Shown here: positions 25,920 through 32,897 of the stretch, in pieces | Position numbering within the stretch: the stretch's first letter is position 1 | Layout: each line of letters starts with the position of its first letter | Assembly: GCA_016235255.1 (NCBI GenBank) | Contig: JACRLM010000031.1 | Span: 1 to 43,762 of the forward strand | Length of the DNA stretch: 43,762 nucleotides | Origin: Nitrospinota bacterium | Lineage (GTDB): Bacteria > Nitrospinota_A > UBA7883 > JACRLM01 | Direction of reading: 5' to 3' | The notes under the pieces: model-generated | Databases searched by the model: none | What the model was told of the DNA's origin: nothing | Seen by the model: only the letters and a program-made list of their open reading frames with translations | Translations under genes and position numbers: made by a program

Positions 25920-27332
25920 GTGAGCGAGTGTAAGACATTATACGGAGCCGGGCCAGATGAAATAACGGCGCGCCATCCGTGCTACTCGGCGTCCGCCCAT
26001 CATCTGTTCGCCAGGATGCACCTGGCCGTGGCTCCTGCATGCAACATCCAGTGCAACTATTGCAACCGCAAATACGATTGCGCCAGCGAAAGCAGGCCGG
26101 GCGTCGTTTCCGAACGTCTGTCCCCCGATGAGGCGCTGACGAAAGTTTATCATGTGGCCGCGAAAGTAAAAGAGCTTTCCGTGATAGGCATTGCGGGCCC
26201 GGGGGACGCTTTGGCGGCGCCTGAACGCACGTTCAAAACACTGCGCCTTATAAAGGAGCATTTCCCCGATCTGACGCTGTGCCTTTCCACCAACGGCATG
26301 GCGCTCCCGGAGCATGCGCAGGAGCTTTACGAGCTTGGCGTGAGGCATATAACGGTGACGGTGAACACTTTCGATCCGGCCACCGCGAACAGAATTTACG
26401 CCTGGGCGCTTGTGGACGGACATAAAGCCACGGGCGTAGAGGCTATGGAATACTTTCTCGCCCGCCAGCGGGATGGGATCCGGATGATGGCCGATCTTGG
26501 AGCGCTGGTGAAGGTGAACTCCATTTTGATCCCTGGGATCAACGCACATGAGCTTCCATCGCTTTCCAGAAAGCTAAAGCTCATGGGCGCCCACATGCAT
26601 AACATCATGCCGCTGATTTCCGACCCTGCCCATGGGACGGCGTTCGGCCTTGCCCATATGGCGGAGCCGTCTGCCGCGGAACTGGAAAATGCGAGGGAAG
26701 CATGCGGGGATATACAGCAGATGGCCCATTGCAGGCAATGCCGGGCCGACGCGGTGGGCAAGCTTTCGGAGGACAGGTTCGCGGATTTTTCAAAAGCGCG
26801 GTTTGCCGGCGTCTCATGCGCCATCCCCGCGGATAACGGAGCCGCCGGCAGGGAGAAATGGCGCGAGCATGCCGCGAGGTTTATCTCCACCCGTGGCGGA
26901 GGGGATAAAGTAGCGAATTGTGAAAAGCGCGGCGGTTCGTATCTTGTCGCCGCCCTTTCCAAGAGTATGGGGCTTGTGAACCAGCATTTCGGCCACGCCA
27001 AAGAGTTCTATATATACAGAGTCGCGGATGGGCAGGCCCGGCTTGTGAATGTGCGCAAAGTGAAGCGAAGCTTTTGCGATGGCCCGATGACGTGCGGGGA
27101 TGAATCGGCGGCCCTTGATGACATTATCGGGACAATACAGGATTGCGACGCGGTTGTGTGCCTGAAGGTTGGTTACGGGCCGCACAAGGCGTTGACAGCG
27201 GCGGGGATCGCGCCCGTGACGGACATGCCATACATGCAGATGGAACACGCGGCGGCGGCGGCGGCGGAGCGTCTGGACTCAATGAATATCGCGCCGGAAT
27301 TGCCCCTTGAAAAGAAAGGATCGGCGCCATGA
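25920..27332 (+). CDS. nifB: NifB, FeMo-co biosynthesis radical SAM protein
   Basis: A 470-residue two-domain NifB. The N-terminal radical SAM domain has the CxxxCxxC cluster motif in PACNIQCNYCNRKYDC (Cys41, 45, 48), GIAGPGDALA, and NIMPLISDPAHGT. The C-terminal NifX-like domain (about 345-460) carries LVNQHFGHAKEFYIY. It fuses [4Fe-4S] clusters and inserts the central carbide to make NifB-co. The start is GTG at 25920 with ggaga at 25906-25910; an ATG at 25915 in another frame is closed by TGA after two codons and overlaps this start. It is the first gene of the second nif operon under its own NifA/sigma54 promoter; its stop overlaps the nifT start (ATGA). Confidence 0.97.
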   Translation: MSECKTLYGAGPDEITARHPCYSASAHHLFARMHLAVAPACNIQCNYCNRKYDCASESRPGVVSERLSPDEALTKVYHVAAKVKELSVIGIAGPGDALAAPERTFKTLRLIKEHFPDLTLCLSTNGMALPEHAQELYELGVRHITVTVNTFDPATANRIYAWALVDGHKATGVEAMEYFLARQRDGIRMMADLGALVKVNSILIPGINAHELPSLSRKLKLMGAHMHNIMPLISDPAHGTAFGLAHMAEPSAAELENAREACGDIQQMAHCRQCRADAVGKLSEDRFADFSKARFAGVSCAIPADNGAAGREKWREHAARFISTRGGGDKVANCEKRGGSYLVAALSKSMGLVNQHFGHAKEFYIYRVADGQARLVNVRKVKRSFCDGPMTCGDESAALDDIIGTIQDCDAVVCLKVGYGPHKALTAAGIAPVTDMPYMQMEHAAAAAAERLDSMNIAPELPLEKKGSAP

Positions 27333-27529
27333 AAGTGACAATAAGATCACAGGACGGGGCGCTGACGGTCTATATCGCCAAGAAGGACCTGGAGGCGCGC
27401 GTAGTGGCCACCGATCCGGCGCACGTTTTCGGGGGAACGCTTGAGCTCACCGGCGGGATGAAGATTTATGTGGAGCCGTTAAGCGATATCCCCAAACTTC
27501 CCTTGACCGTAGAAGCAAGGAGACTTTGA
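27329..27529 (+). CDS. nifT: NifT/FixU family protein
   Basis: The 66-residue protein beginning MKVTIR matches the small NifT/FixU family found next to nifB or nifK: it has LTVYIAKKDLEARVV, then FGGTLELTGGMKIYVEPL. The exact role is unknown and deletion is usually mild in studied diazotrophs. The ATG overlaps the nifB stop codon; nifV follows 2 bp after its stop. Confidence 0.92.
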   Translation: MKVTIRSQDGALTVYIAKKDLEARVVATDPAHVFGGTLELTGGMKIYVEPLSDIPKLPLTVEARRL

Positions 27530-27531
27530 TC

Positions 27532-28644
27532 ATGATCCGGATCGTTGACACGACACTTCGCGACGGCGAACAGTCGCCCGGCGTGGCCTTCTCCATGAAG
27601 GAGAAAATCACCATCGCCAGGATGCTCGACGAGGCGGGAGTGCGGTTTATCGAGGCTGGAACGCCGGCCATGGGTCATGGAGAACTGGCCGCGCTGCGTG
27701 AAATAAGCAAAATGGGGCTGGCCTCACAAATAATCATGTGGAACCGCGCCGTTGAAAAAGACATCGAAACCTCGCTTGAATGCGGCGCCAAAAACATACA
27801 CATATCCCTGCCGGTGTCCGATTTCATGATCGGCCGCAAGCTGGGCCGGAGCCGGAGCTTTGTGATAACGAGGCTTGGCAAGACCGTGGAGTTGGCCATG
27901 AAAGGCGGGGCGGTTGTTTCCATTGGCGCAGAGGACGCCACAAGGGCTGATTGGGAGTTCCTGGTCGAGTATGCGCAGGCCGCCCGCGATTTGGGCGCGG
28001 CGCGGCTAAGATATTGCGACACTGTGGGCGTTATGGACCCGTTCACCATACATGAAAAGGTTGAAGCGCTGGCGGCCCGGGCCGGTATCGAAATTGAGAT
28101 GCACACCCACAACGATTTTGGCTTGGCCACCGCCAACGCCATCGCAGGCGTGAAAGGCGGGGCGGCATACGTGGACACCACGATAACCGGAATCGGCGAG
28201 CGCGCCGGCAACGCTCCCCTGGAAGAAGTTGTGATGGCGCTGCAAATAGTGATGGGCATGGAGACCGGGGTGGACACCACACACCTGAAGAACTTGGCCG
28301 AATTCACCGCAAAGGCGGCGGGCAGGGCGTTGCCGCGCTCGAAAACCATCGTTGGCGAGGAGGTCTTCACCCACGAATCCGGGATTCACGCCGACGGGGT
28401 GATCAAAGACCCGGGGATATACGAGCCTTTCGACCCTGCCCTGGTTGGAGCCAAACGAAGGATAGTGATCGGAAAACATTCCGGCCCCCGGATGGTAAAA
28501 AGGCGGCTTGCCGAACTTGGATTCACGTTTGGCGGGAACACGGGACGGGAAGTTGTGGAAAAAATCAGGGCCGCCGCGAACATGCGAAAAGGAGGGATTC
28601 CGGACGCGGAGTTGCTGCGGATGGCCCGGGGCGCGATGAATTAG
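27532..28644 (+). CDS. nifV: Homocitrate synthase NifV
   Basis: A 370-residue member of the LeuA/HCS family. It makes homocitrate from acetyl-CoA and 2-oxoglutarate; homocitrate is the organic ligand of FeMo-co. Features: the N-terminal IVDTTLRDGEQSPGVAF with catalytic Arg and metal-binding Asp, the MHTHNDFGLATANA metal-binding histidines, TITGIGERAGNAPLEE, and HESGIHADGVIKDP. The start is ATG 27532, preceded by aaggag; a TTG at 27526 in frame overlaps nifT and is less likely. The nif context favours NifV over LeuA or HCS of lysine synthesis. Confidence 0.94.
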   Translation: MIRIVDTTLRDGEQSPGVAFSMKEKITIARMLDEAGVRFIEAGTPAMGHGELAALREISKMGLASQIIMWNRAVEKDIETSLECGAKNIHISLPVSDFMIGRKLGRSRSFVITRLGKTVELAMKGGAVVSIGAEDATRADWEFLVEYAQAARDLGAARLRYCDTVGVMDPFTIHEKVEALAARAGIEIEMHTHNDFGLATANAIAGVKGGAAYVDTTITGIGERAGNAPLEEVVMALQIVMGMETGVDTTHLKNLAEFTAKAAGRALPRSKTIVGEEVFTHESGIHADGVIKDPGIYEPFDPALVGAKRRIVIGKHSGPRMVKRRLAELGFTFGGNTGREVVEKIRAAANMRKGGIPDAELLRMARGAMN

Positions 28645-28658
28645 CCGGGAGTGAAAGC

Positions 28659-29471
28659 ATGAACGAACGAGAGGCTGAAAGATTCAAGCGCCAGATGATA
28701 CATGACGGATTCACTGCGCGTCATCAGGAGAACCTGCGCAACTCCACCGTTTTGCTGGCGGGGATCGGCGGGCTTGGCGGGGCGATAGCCTATGCGCTGG
28801 CCGGGGCCGGGATCGGCCGGTTGATACTGGCCCATTCCGGGCCGCTTACCGAATCAAACCTCAACCGGCAGACGCTGATGAATGAGAGCGCCGTCGGGAA
28901 ATCCCGCGCGCAGACGGCCGCCGCCCGGCTGCGGGAGTATTCATCGTTCGTGCATGTGGAAGCGCACGATGTCCCCATAACGGAAGAGACGTTGAATTCT
29001 CTGGCGGGCGGGGTGGACCTGATAATAGACGCCCGCCACAACTTTCCGGAAAGGCGCGCGCTCAACCGTGTTTCCGTTGAAAGCGGAATCCCCCTGCTTT
29101 TCGCGGCGATGGACGGGCTTTCCGCCCAGATGGCGCTTTTCATTCCCGGCCAAAGCGGATGCCTTACCTGCCTTTATCCCGATGATCCTCCGGACTGGGA
29201 TCCGTTCGGCTTCCCGGTCTTCGGCGCGGTCTCCCATGCCATTGGGGCGATGGCGGGAATGGAGGCGGTCAAATATCTATCAGGATACGGATCGCCGTGC
29301 GGAAAACTTGTGGTGATGGATTTAATTGATTATTCGATCCGGCGGTTCGCTTTGCGGCCGATTGCGGACTGCGGAATATGCGGAGGGAAAGCGGCCGGGA
29401 ATGACCGCCGGAATACGTTCATACACATTATCAATGAAGCAAGGAGCCGCGAATATTATGAAGGAGCTTAG
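28659..29471 (+). CDS. hesA: HesA/MoeB/ThiF-type E1-like protein
   Basis: A 270-residue ThiF-fold adenylating enzyme. The N-terminal ATP-binding region has TVLLAGIGGLGGAIAYALAGAGIG, then ESNLNRQTL, the typical R/Q-containing nucleotide site. Two CxxC pairs (CLTC and CGIC) should hold a structural zinc. HesA genes occur in nif clusters of cyanobacteria, Frankia and other diazotrophs, where a role in molybdenum or sulfur delivery for cofactor synthesis has been proposed but not settled. The catalytic cysteine of true E1 enzymes is not obvious between the zinc pairs. It lies 14 bp after nifV and its end overlaps the next gene by 14 bp, so it belongs to the nifB operon. Confidence 0.85.
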   Translation: MNEREAERFKRQMIHDGFTARHQENLRNSTVLLAGIGGLGGAIAYALAGAGIGRLILAHSGPLTESNLNRQTLMNESAVGKSRAQTAAARLREYSSFVHVEAHDVPITEETLNSLAGGVDLIIDARHNFPERRALNRVSVESGIPLLFAAMDGLSAQMALFIPGQSGCLTCLYPDDPPDWDPFGFPVFGAVSHAIGAMAGMEAVKYLSGYGSPCGKLVVMDLIDYSIRRFALRPIADCGICGGKAAGNDRRNTFIHIINEARSREYYEGA

Positions 29472-29817
29472 CGCCGAATCGTTCGATATTAAAGGGGACA
29501 CATACATACTCACATGCAAAGCGGCGGTGGATGAAGGTGTTGTGCAAGGCATTGTATCTTCGAAAGCGGGAAAGGAAATAAGCAGGATAAAGTACACGGT
29601 CACGGAAGGGCTGATGAAGAAATGGGAAATCAGCCGGGACGAGGCCGTCCGGTTCATCCTCCGGTTCGCCAAGTTCCACACGCAGACAAGGCTGGCCAGG
29701 TGCGACCTTGCCAAGCTGGACGAATATGTGTTCGACGTGGATTTCGCCGCAACAAAACCGGAAGCTGTGGCCGAGAAAGTGGAAAGTGAATGGAGGGCCC
29801 TGTTCAATAAGGCGTAA
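29458..29817 (+). CDS. Hypothetical protein, last gene of nifB operon
   Basis: A 119-residue protein that I do not recognise. It begins MKELSAESFDIKGDTYILTC, has a central IVSSKAGKEISRIKYTVTEG, then a likely helical part (EAVRFILRFAKFHTQTRLA) and an acidic-aromatic YVFDVDFAATKPEAV. Only two cysteines (in LTCKA and RCDLA), no CxxC, no membrane segment. The ATG at 29458 overlaps hesA by 14 bp and is preceded by aaggag; the frame is open back to 29326, but that part lies inside hesA. It does not resemble NifW, NifZ, NifQ or NafY as I know them. Its place at the end of nifB-T-V-hesA suggests a nif-related role, perhaps with HesA. Confidence 0.75.
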   Translation: MKELSAESFDIKGDTYILTCKAAVDEGVVQGIVSSKAGKEISRIKYTVTEGLMKKWEISRDEAVRFILRFAKFHTQTRLARCDLAKLDEYVFDVDFAATKPEAVAEKVESEWRALFNKA

Positions 29818-29838
29818 TCCTTTCAGGAGGGCTTTAGC

Positions 29839-29857
29839 CTGGCGGCTTAACCGCCAG
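29839..29857. terminator. Hairpin between the nifB operon and ssrA
   Basis: CTGGCGG (29839-29845), loop CTTAA, CCGCCAG (29851-29857), followed on the plus strand by ATTATT and then TTTT about 13 bp later. It lies between two convergent units (nifB operon and ssrA) and may serve as a weak bidirectional terminator. Confidence 0.45.
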
Positions 29858-29872
29858 ATTATTAAGTGATTT

Positions 29873-30234
29873 TGGTGGAGGCGAGGGGAGTCGAACCCCT
29901 GTCCGAAAATCCGGACCTTAAGGTTTCTACGCGCGTAGTCTTCGTTTCTTTTTCTCGCCAGGTTGTTTGCCCGAAGACGGGCGCAACCTAAGCCAGCGAA
30001 CCTTTATTTCGCCAATGGGCCGGATCGCGGCTCCCATCGGCTATTCCACCGGTATTGCGCCCTTGTCCGCTAGGCGGAAGCTCGCGGCAAGGACGGCTGT
30101 GCCTTAATTAAGCGGCGACAGCGTAGTTATAATCGTTGGCGATTATAAGTGTGTCACTTGAATTTACGTGGTTGATGACTCCCACGGCGCGCGGCCTTAA
30201 TTCTCGGCATTCCCGTCGAAACCGGAACGCCCCC
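29873..30234 (-). ncRNA. ssrA: Transfer-messenger RNA (tmRNA)
   Basis: A one-piece tmRNA of 362 nt. The 5' end reads GGGGGCGTTCCGGTTTCGAC and the 3' end has the T-arm GGGGTTCGACTCCCC followed by CGCCTCCACCA; 5' GGGGGCG pairs with 3' CGCCTCC (one G-U) to form the acceptor stem. The tag reading frame lies at 30108-30140 on the minus strand and encodes ANDYNYAVAA then TAA. With SmpB, tmRNA rescues stalled ribosomes and marks the unfinished peptide for proteolysis. The 3' end is only about 56 bp from the last gene of the nif block; ssrA 3' ends are well-known integration sites for genomic islands. Confidence 0.97.
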
Positions 30235-30280
30235 GCACATTAATAATATATCACAACTGCATGGCGAGCATCTAATCGGT

Positions 30281-30286
30281 TATAAT
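30281..30286 (+). promoter_or_regulatory. Possible -10 box for the TlpA-like gene
   Basis: A perfect TATAAT 24 bp before the ATG at 30311. No good -35 at 17 bp (tgcatg), so the promoter is only suggested. The gap also holds the upstream side of ssrA on the other strand (AT-rich tattaat just before the tmRNA 5' end). Confidence 0.3.
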
Positions 30287-30310
30287 GAAAAGTAGAAGAA
30301 AATTGGTGGA

Positions 30311-30898
30311 ATGGTTAAACTCATGGAATTCAAAGGCTTTTCGATGCGGTGGGTAACGGGCGGCGTTACGGCGGTTATTGCGATTGCGTTTGTCCTGAAC
30401 TTTTCGGCCTCTCCGGCGGCTAGCGGCCCGGCAAAACAAACCAAAAAAGAAGAAGCGGCCGTTCCCGCTCCGCCGTTCTCGCTTATGTCGCTTGGCGGCA
30501 AACCGGTGACATTGAAAAGCCAGCGGGGCAAATGGGTGTTCGTCAACTTCTGGGCCAAATGGTGCGGCCCGTGCGTGGCGGAAATGCCGATGATCGAAAA
30601 CCTTGCAAAAAAGATGAAAGGCCGCCCCTTCGAGATACTTGCCATCAATGTGGACGACGAGGAGCCAGACGCGATAAAAACGTTCATGAGCCGCAAAGGA
30701 CTCACCTTCACCGTGCTACTCGACAGGAACGGGACTGCGTCGGAATCATACGGGATCAACGCCCTGCCGATGACTTTTCTAGTGAATCCGTCCGGGGAAG
30801 TGGTAGCCAAGGCCCTGGGGCCGCGTGAGTGGGACAGCCCGGAGATGCTCGATTATCTGACCGGACTTATGAAAGACGGGGGGATGGAGAAGAGCTGA
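30311..30898 (+). CDS. TlpA/ResA-like membrane-anchored thioredoxin
   Basis: A 195-residue protein with an N-terminal hydrophobic segment (about 14-30, WVTGGVTAVIAIAFVLNFSA) that is either an anchor or a signal peptide, a short Lys/Pro linker, and a thioredoxin-like domain. The active site is FWAKWCGPCVAEMP (CGPC preceded by W), followed by AINVDDEEPDAIKTF and the cis-proline region INALPMTFLVNPSG. This is the AhpC/TSA-Redoxin TlpA family, which reduces periplasmic disulfides, often in cytochrome c maturation. No ccm genes are adjacent, so the partner is unknown. Confidence 0.88.
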   Translation: MVKLMEFKGFSMRWVTGGVTAVIAIAFVLNFSASPAASGPAKQTKKEEAAVPAPPFSLMSLGGKPVTLKSQRGKWVFVNFWAKWCGPCVAEMPMIENLAKKMKGRPFEILAINVDDEEPDAIKTFMSRKGLTFTVLLDRNGTASESYGINALPMTFLVNPSGEVVAKALGPREWDSPEMLDYLTGLMKDGGMEKS

Positions 30899-30907
30899 CG
30901 GCGCTTC

Positions 30908-31204
30908 CTACGAAGCTTTAGCGACGTACCTTGCAACCTTGACGCTCTTTTCCCTGCCGCGCGCCTCGGTGATATCATAGGCTGTCTGCATCCGCACCAG
31001 CGTGTCCATTTTCAACCCGAACGCCTTCTCGAACCGCATCGCCATTTCAGGAGACAAAGACGCCCGCCCGTTAAGAAGCGTGGAAAGGGCCGGACGGCTC
31101 ACGCCCAGCGCCAGCGCCGCCTTGGTGACAGACAAACCCAGTGGCTCGATCACCTCCATTTTCAAGAACCTGCCGGGATGCGCCGGCTGTGCCATTCGAA
31201 TCAT
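30908..31204 (-). CDS. higA: HigA-type antitoxin (HTH Xre/VapI family)
   Basis: A 98-residue Cro/C1-type helix-turn-helix protein: HPGRFLKMEVIEPLGLSVTKAALALGVSRPALSTLLNGRASLSPEMAMRFEKAFG pattern (the H-P-G-x-x-L-x-x-x-x-x-P-L-G-x-S start is diagnostic of HigA). It neutralises the HigB toxin and represses the operon. It lies 14 bp downstream of higB in the toxin-first order typical of higBA. Confidence 0.93.
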   Translation of the reverse strand: MIRMAQPAHPGRFLKMEVIEPLGLSVTKAALALGVSRPALSTLLNGRASLSPEMAMRFEKAFGLKMDTLVRMQTAYDITEARGREKSVKVARYVAKAS

Positions 31205-31218
31205 CGTTACACTATCCT

Positions 31219-31509
31219 TTAATGATAATCCTCGTAATCAAGATCAATTATTTCTTTTCCGCCTGGATCGATACCGAATGTTATCCGCCAGTTTCTGGTG
31301 ACGGCAAGGCTCCATATGCCCCTGCGATCGCCGGACAGCTTGCGGGCTTTCCATCCGGGAATGGCGCCAAGTTCGTTTGCGTCTCCCATCTCCTGAAGAA
31401 AGGAAACGATGTTGCGGATTTTCTCCGCGCTCGTTGAGGGGATTCCAGATGAGTCGTTTTGCTCGATGAACCGCCGCAATCCCTTGTGGACAACGTTTCT
31501 TATCTTCAT
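31219..31509 (-). CDS. higB: HigB-type toxin (RelE superfamily mRNA interferase)
   Basis: A 96-residue protein from ATG 31509 (99 from 31518). HigB features: VVHKGLRRFIEQNDSSGI, IPGWKARKLSGDRRGIWSLAVTRNWRITF, and the C-terminal IIDLDYEDYH. Members cleave mRNA on the ribosome. All usual conserved positions (K/R-x-L, N-W-R-x-T/I-F, D-Y-H) are present, so it appears intact. Transcribed before higA. Confidence 0.93.
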   Translation of the reverse strand: MKIRNVVHKGLRRFIEQNDSSGIPSTSAEKIRNIVSFLQEMGDANELGAIPGWKARKLSGDRRGIWSLAVTRNWRITFGIDPGGKEIIDLDYEDYH

Positions 31510-31534
31510 CAGGATCAAGGGTAACAGCGCTTGT

Positions 31535-31551
31535 GTAGCCCGTCAAGCTAC
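31535..31551 (-). promoter_or_regulatory. Possible HigA operator / higBA promoter region
   Basis: Inverted repeat GTAGC-7 nt-GCTAC, about 26 bp upstream of the higB start. On the minus strand it encloses TTGACG (31546-31541), which with TACCCT (31523-31518) at 17-bp spacing would be a promoter; that promoter would leave almost no leader, so the -10 is doubtful. The palindrome over a -35 suits autorepression. Confidence 0.35.
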
Positions 31552-31675
31552 GATTTACAGTTGTTGATGAGCGGCAAAATAAGCCTTGAAGTCAGGACGA
31601 CCCGGCCATATAAAGCTCAAGAAGAAACGAAGTCTGCGCCAATAATTTCTTAATGTTTACTTATATCTTTTTTTA

Positions 31676-32716
31676 CTACCCCAGCCTCGTCTCGCCCTTC
31701 CCCTTCACGATCTCTCCCAACCGAATCACTTCCTCGCCGCCGTTTTTCAAATCCCCAATCAGCGCGTCGGCTCCGGCGCTGTCTATCACTATCACAAGCC
31801 CAACGCCCATGTTCATGGCGCGGTACATGTCCGCGTCCGGCACGCCGCCGCCTTGCTGGATCATCTTGAATATCGCCGGGACTTCCCACGATGAAAGTTT
31901 TATCGCCGCGTCCACGTTGTCCGGCAGTATCCTCGGCACGTTGTCCATCAATCCACCGCCGGTGATATGGGCGATCCCCTTCACCTTATGTTTGGCCAGC
32001 AATGGCGCAATCAGTTTCGAATAGTTGCGATGCGGCGCCAGCAGCGCCTCCCCCACCGTGGTTCCAAGTTCGCTCCGGAACGTGTCCACCGTAAATCCCA
32101 GCTTGCCGAATAGCGCCTTGCGGGCCAGCGTGTATCCGTTGGTATGCAACCCGCTGGATTTCAGGCCCAGGATCGTGTCCCCGTCTTTTATATCCTTCCC
32201 GGTGATGATTCCGGATTTTTCCACCACCCCGGTGATAAGCCCAACCAGGTCGTATTCCCCTTTTGCGTATGTGCCGGGCAACTCCGCCGTTTCACCCCCC
32301 ACGAGCGCCGCGCCATTGTCCACGCAGGCTGTCACCATACCTTTCACCAGCATGTCCACCTGGGCCGGGTCCAGCTTCTCCACGGCGATATAGTCCAGAA
32401 AGGTCATCGGTCTGGCGCCCTGGCAAAGGATGTCGTTGCAGCAATGGTTGACAAGGTCTATCCCCACCGTGTCAAACCGGTTCATCATCCCGGCCACCAT
32501 GAGCTTGGTGCCGACCCCGTCCACGCTTTGCACCAGCACCGGCTCCTTGTAATCGCGGGCCACTTGCGTAAGGTCGAACAGCGACCCGAAGGATCCCAGG
32601 CCCGTGAGGACCATTTTGTTATGGGTGGCGCGGACCCCTTCTTTTATGCGGCGCAGGCTTTCCATGCCGGCGTCTATGTCCACTCCGGCGGTCTTGTACG
32701 TTATCGAATCATCCAT
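31676..32716 (-). CDS. purM: Phosphoribosylformylglycinamidine cyclo-ligase (AIR synthetase)
   Basis: The 346-residue length is typical of PurM. Features: YKTAGVDIDAG at the N-terminus, VQSVDGVGTKLMVA (the usual G-T-D-G-V-G-T-K is S-V-D-G-V-G-T-K here), VNHCCNDILCQGARPMTFLDYIA, ALVGGETAELPGTY, and HITGGGLMDNVPRILP. It forms aminoimidazole ribotide in de novo purine synthesis. It stands alone: no purN or other pur gene is next to it. It is divergent from the NtrC-like gene; the 180-bp gap between contains an inverted repeat. Confidence 0.97.
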   Translation of the reverse strand: MDDSITYKTAGVDIDAGMESLRRIKEGVRATHNKMVLTGLGSFGSLFDLTQVARDYKEPVLVQSVDGVGTKLMVAGMMNRFDTVGIDLVNHCCNDILCQGARPMTFLDYIAVEKLDPAQVDMLVKGMVTACVDNGAALVGGETAELPGTYAKGEYDLVGLITGVVEKSGIITGKDIKDGDTILGLKSSGLHTNGYTLARKALFGKLGFTVDTFRSELGTTVGEALLAPHRNYSKLIAPLLAKHKVKGIAHITGGGLMDNVPRILPDNVDAAIKLSSWEVPAIFKMIQQGGGVPDADMYRAMNMGVGLVIVIDSAGADALIGDLKNGGEEVIRLGEIVKGKGETRLG

Positions 32717-32810
32717 CGGGCAAATCCAGGGTTAAACTATAAGGTGAATAATGTTAACGTATCCGCATCGGCGAAGGCTATTTGATTTTATTTTTGGTTG
32801 CCGGTCACAT

Positions 32811-32876
32811 TTGTCAGGCTGAGCTGTCGAAGCCTGCATGGTCGTCTGTCATGGTTCGGCAAGCTCACCATGACAA
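32811..32876. repeat. Imperfect inverted repeat of dispersed type
   Basis: Arms at 32811-32836 (ttgtcaggctgagct...) and 32851-32876 (...aagctcaccatgacaa) are imperfect inverted copies over about 25 bp, with a 14-bp centre. The arm core (tgagct-tgtcgaa / ttcgacaagctca type) is a sequence I associate with dispersed palindromic repeats in many bacterial genomes; only one copy lies in this window. It lies between purM and the NtrC-like gene. Confidence 0.6.
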
Positions 32877-32897
32877 TTTGTAGCATAATAGTTGACG

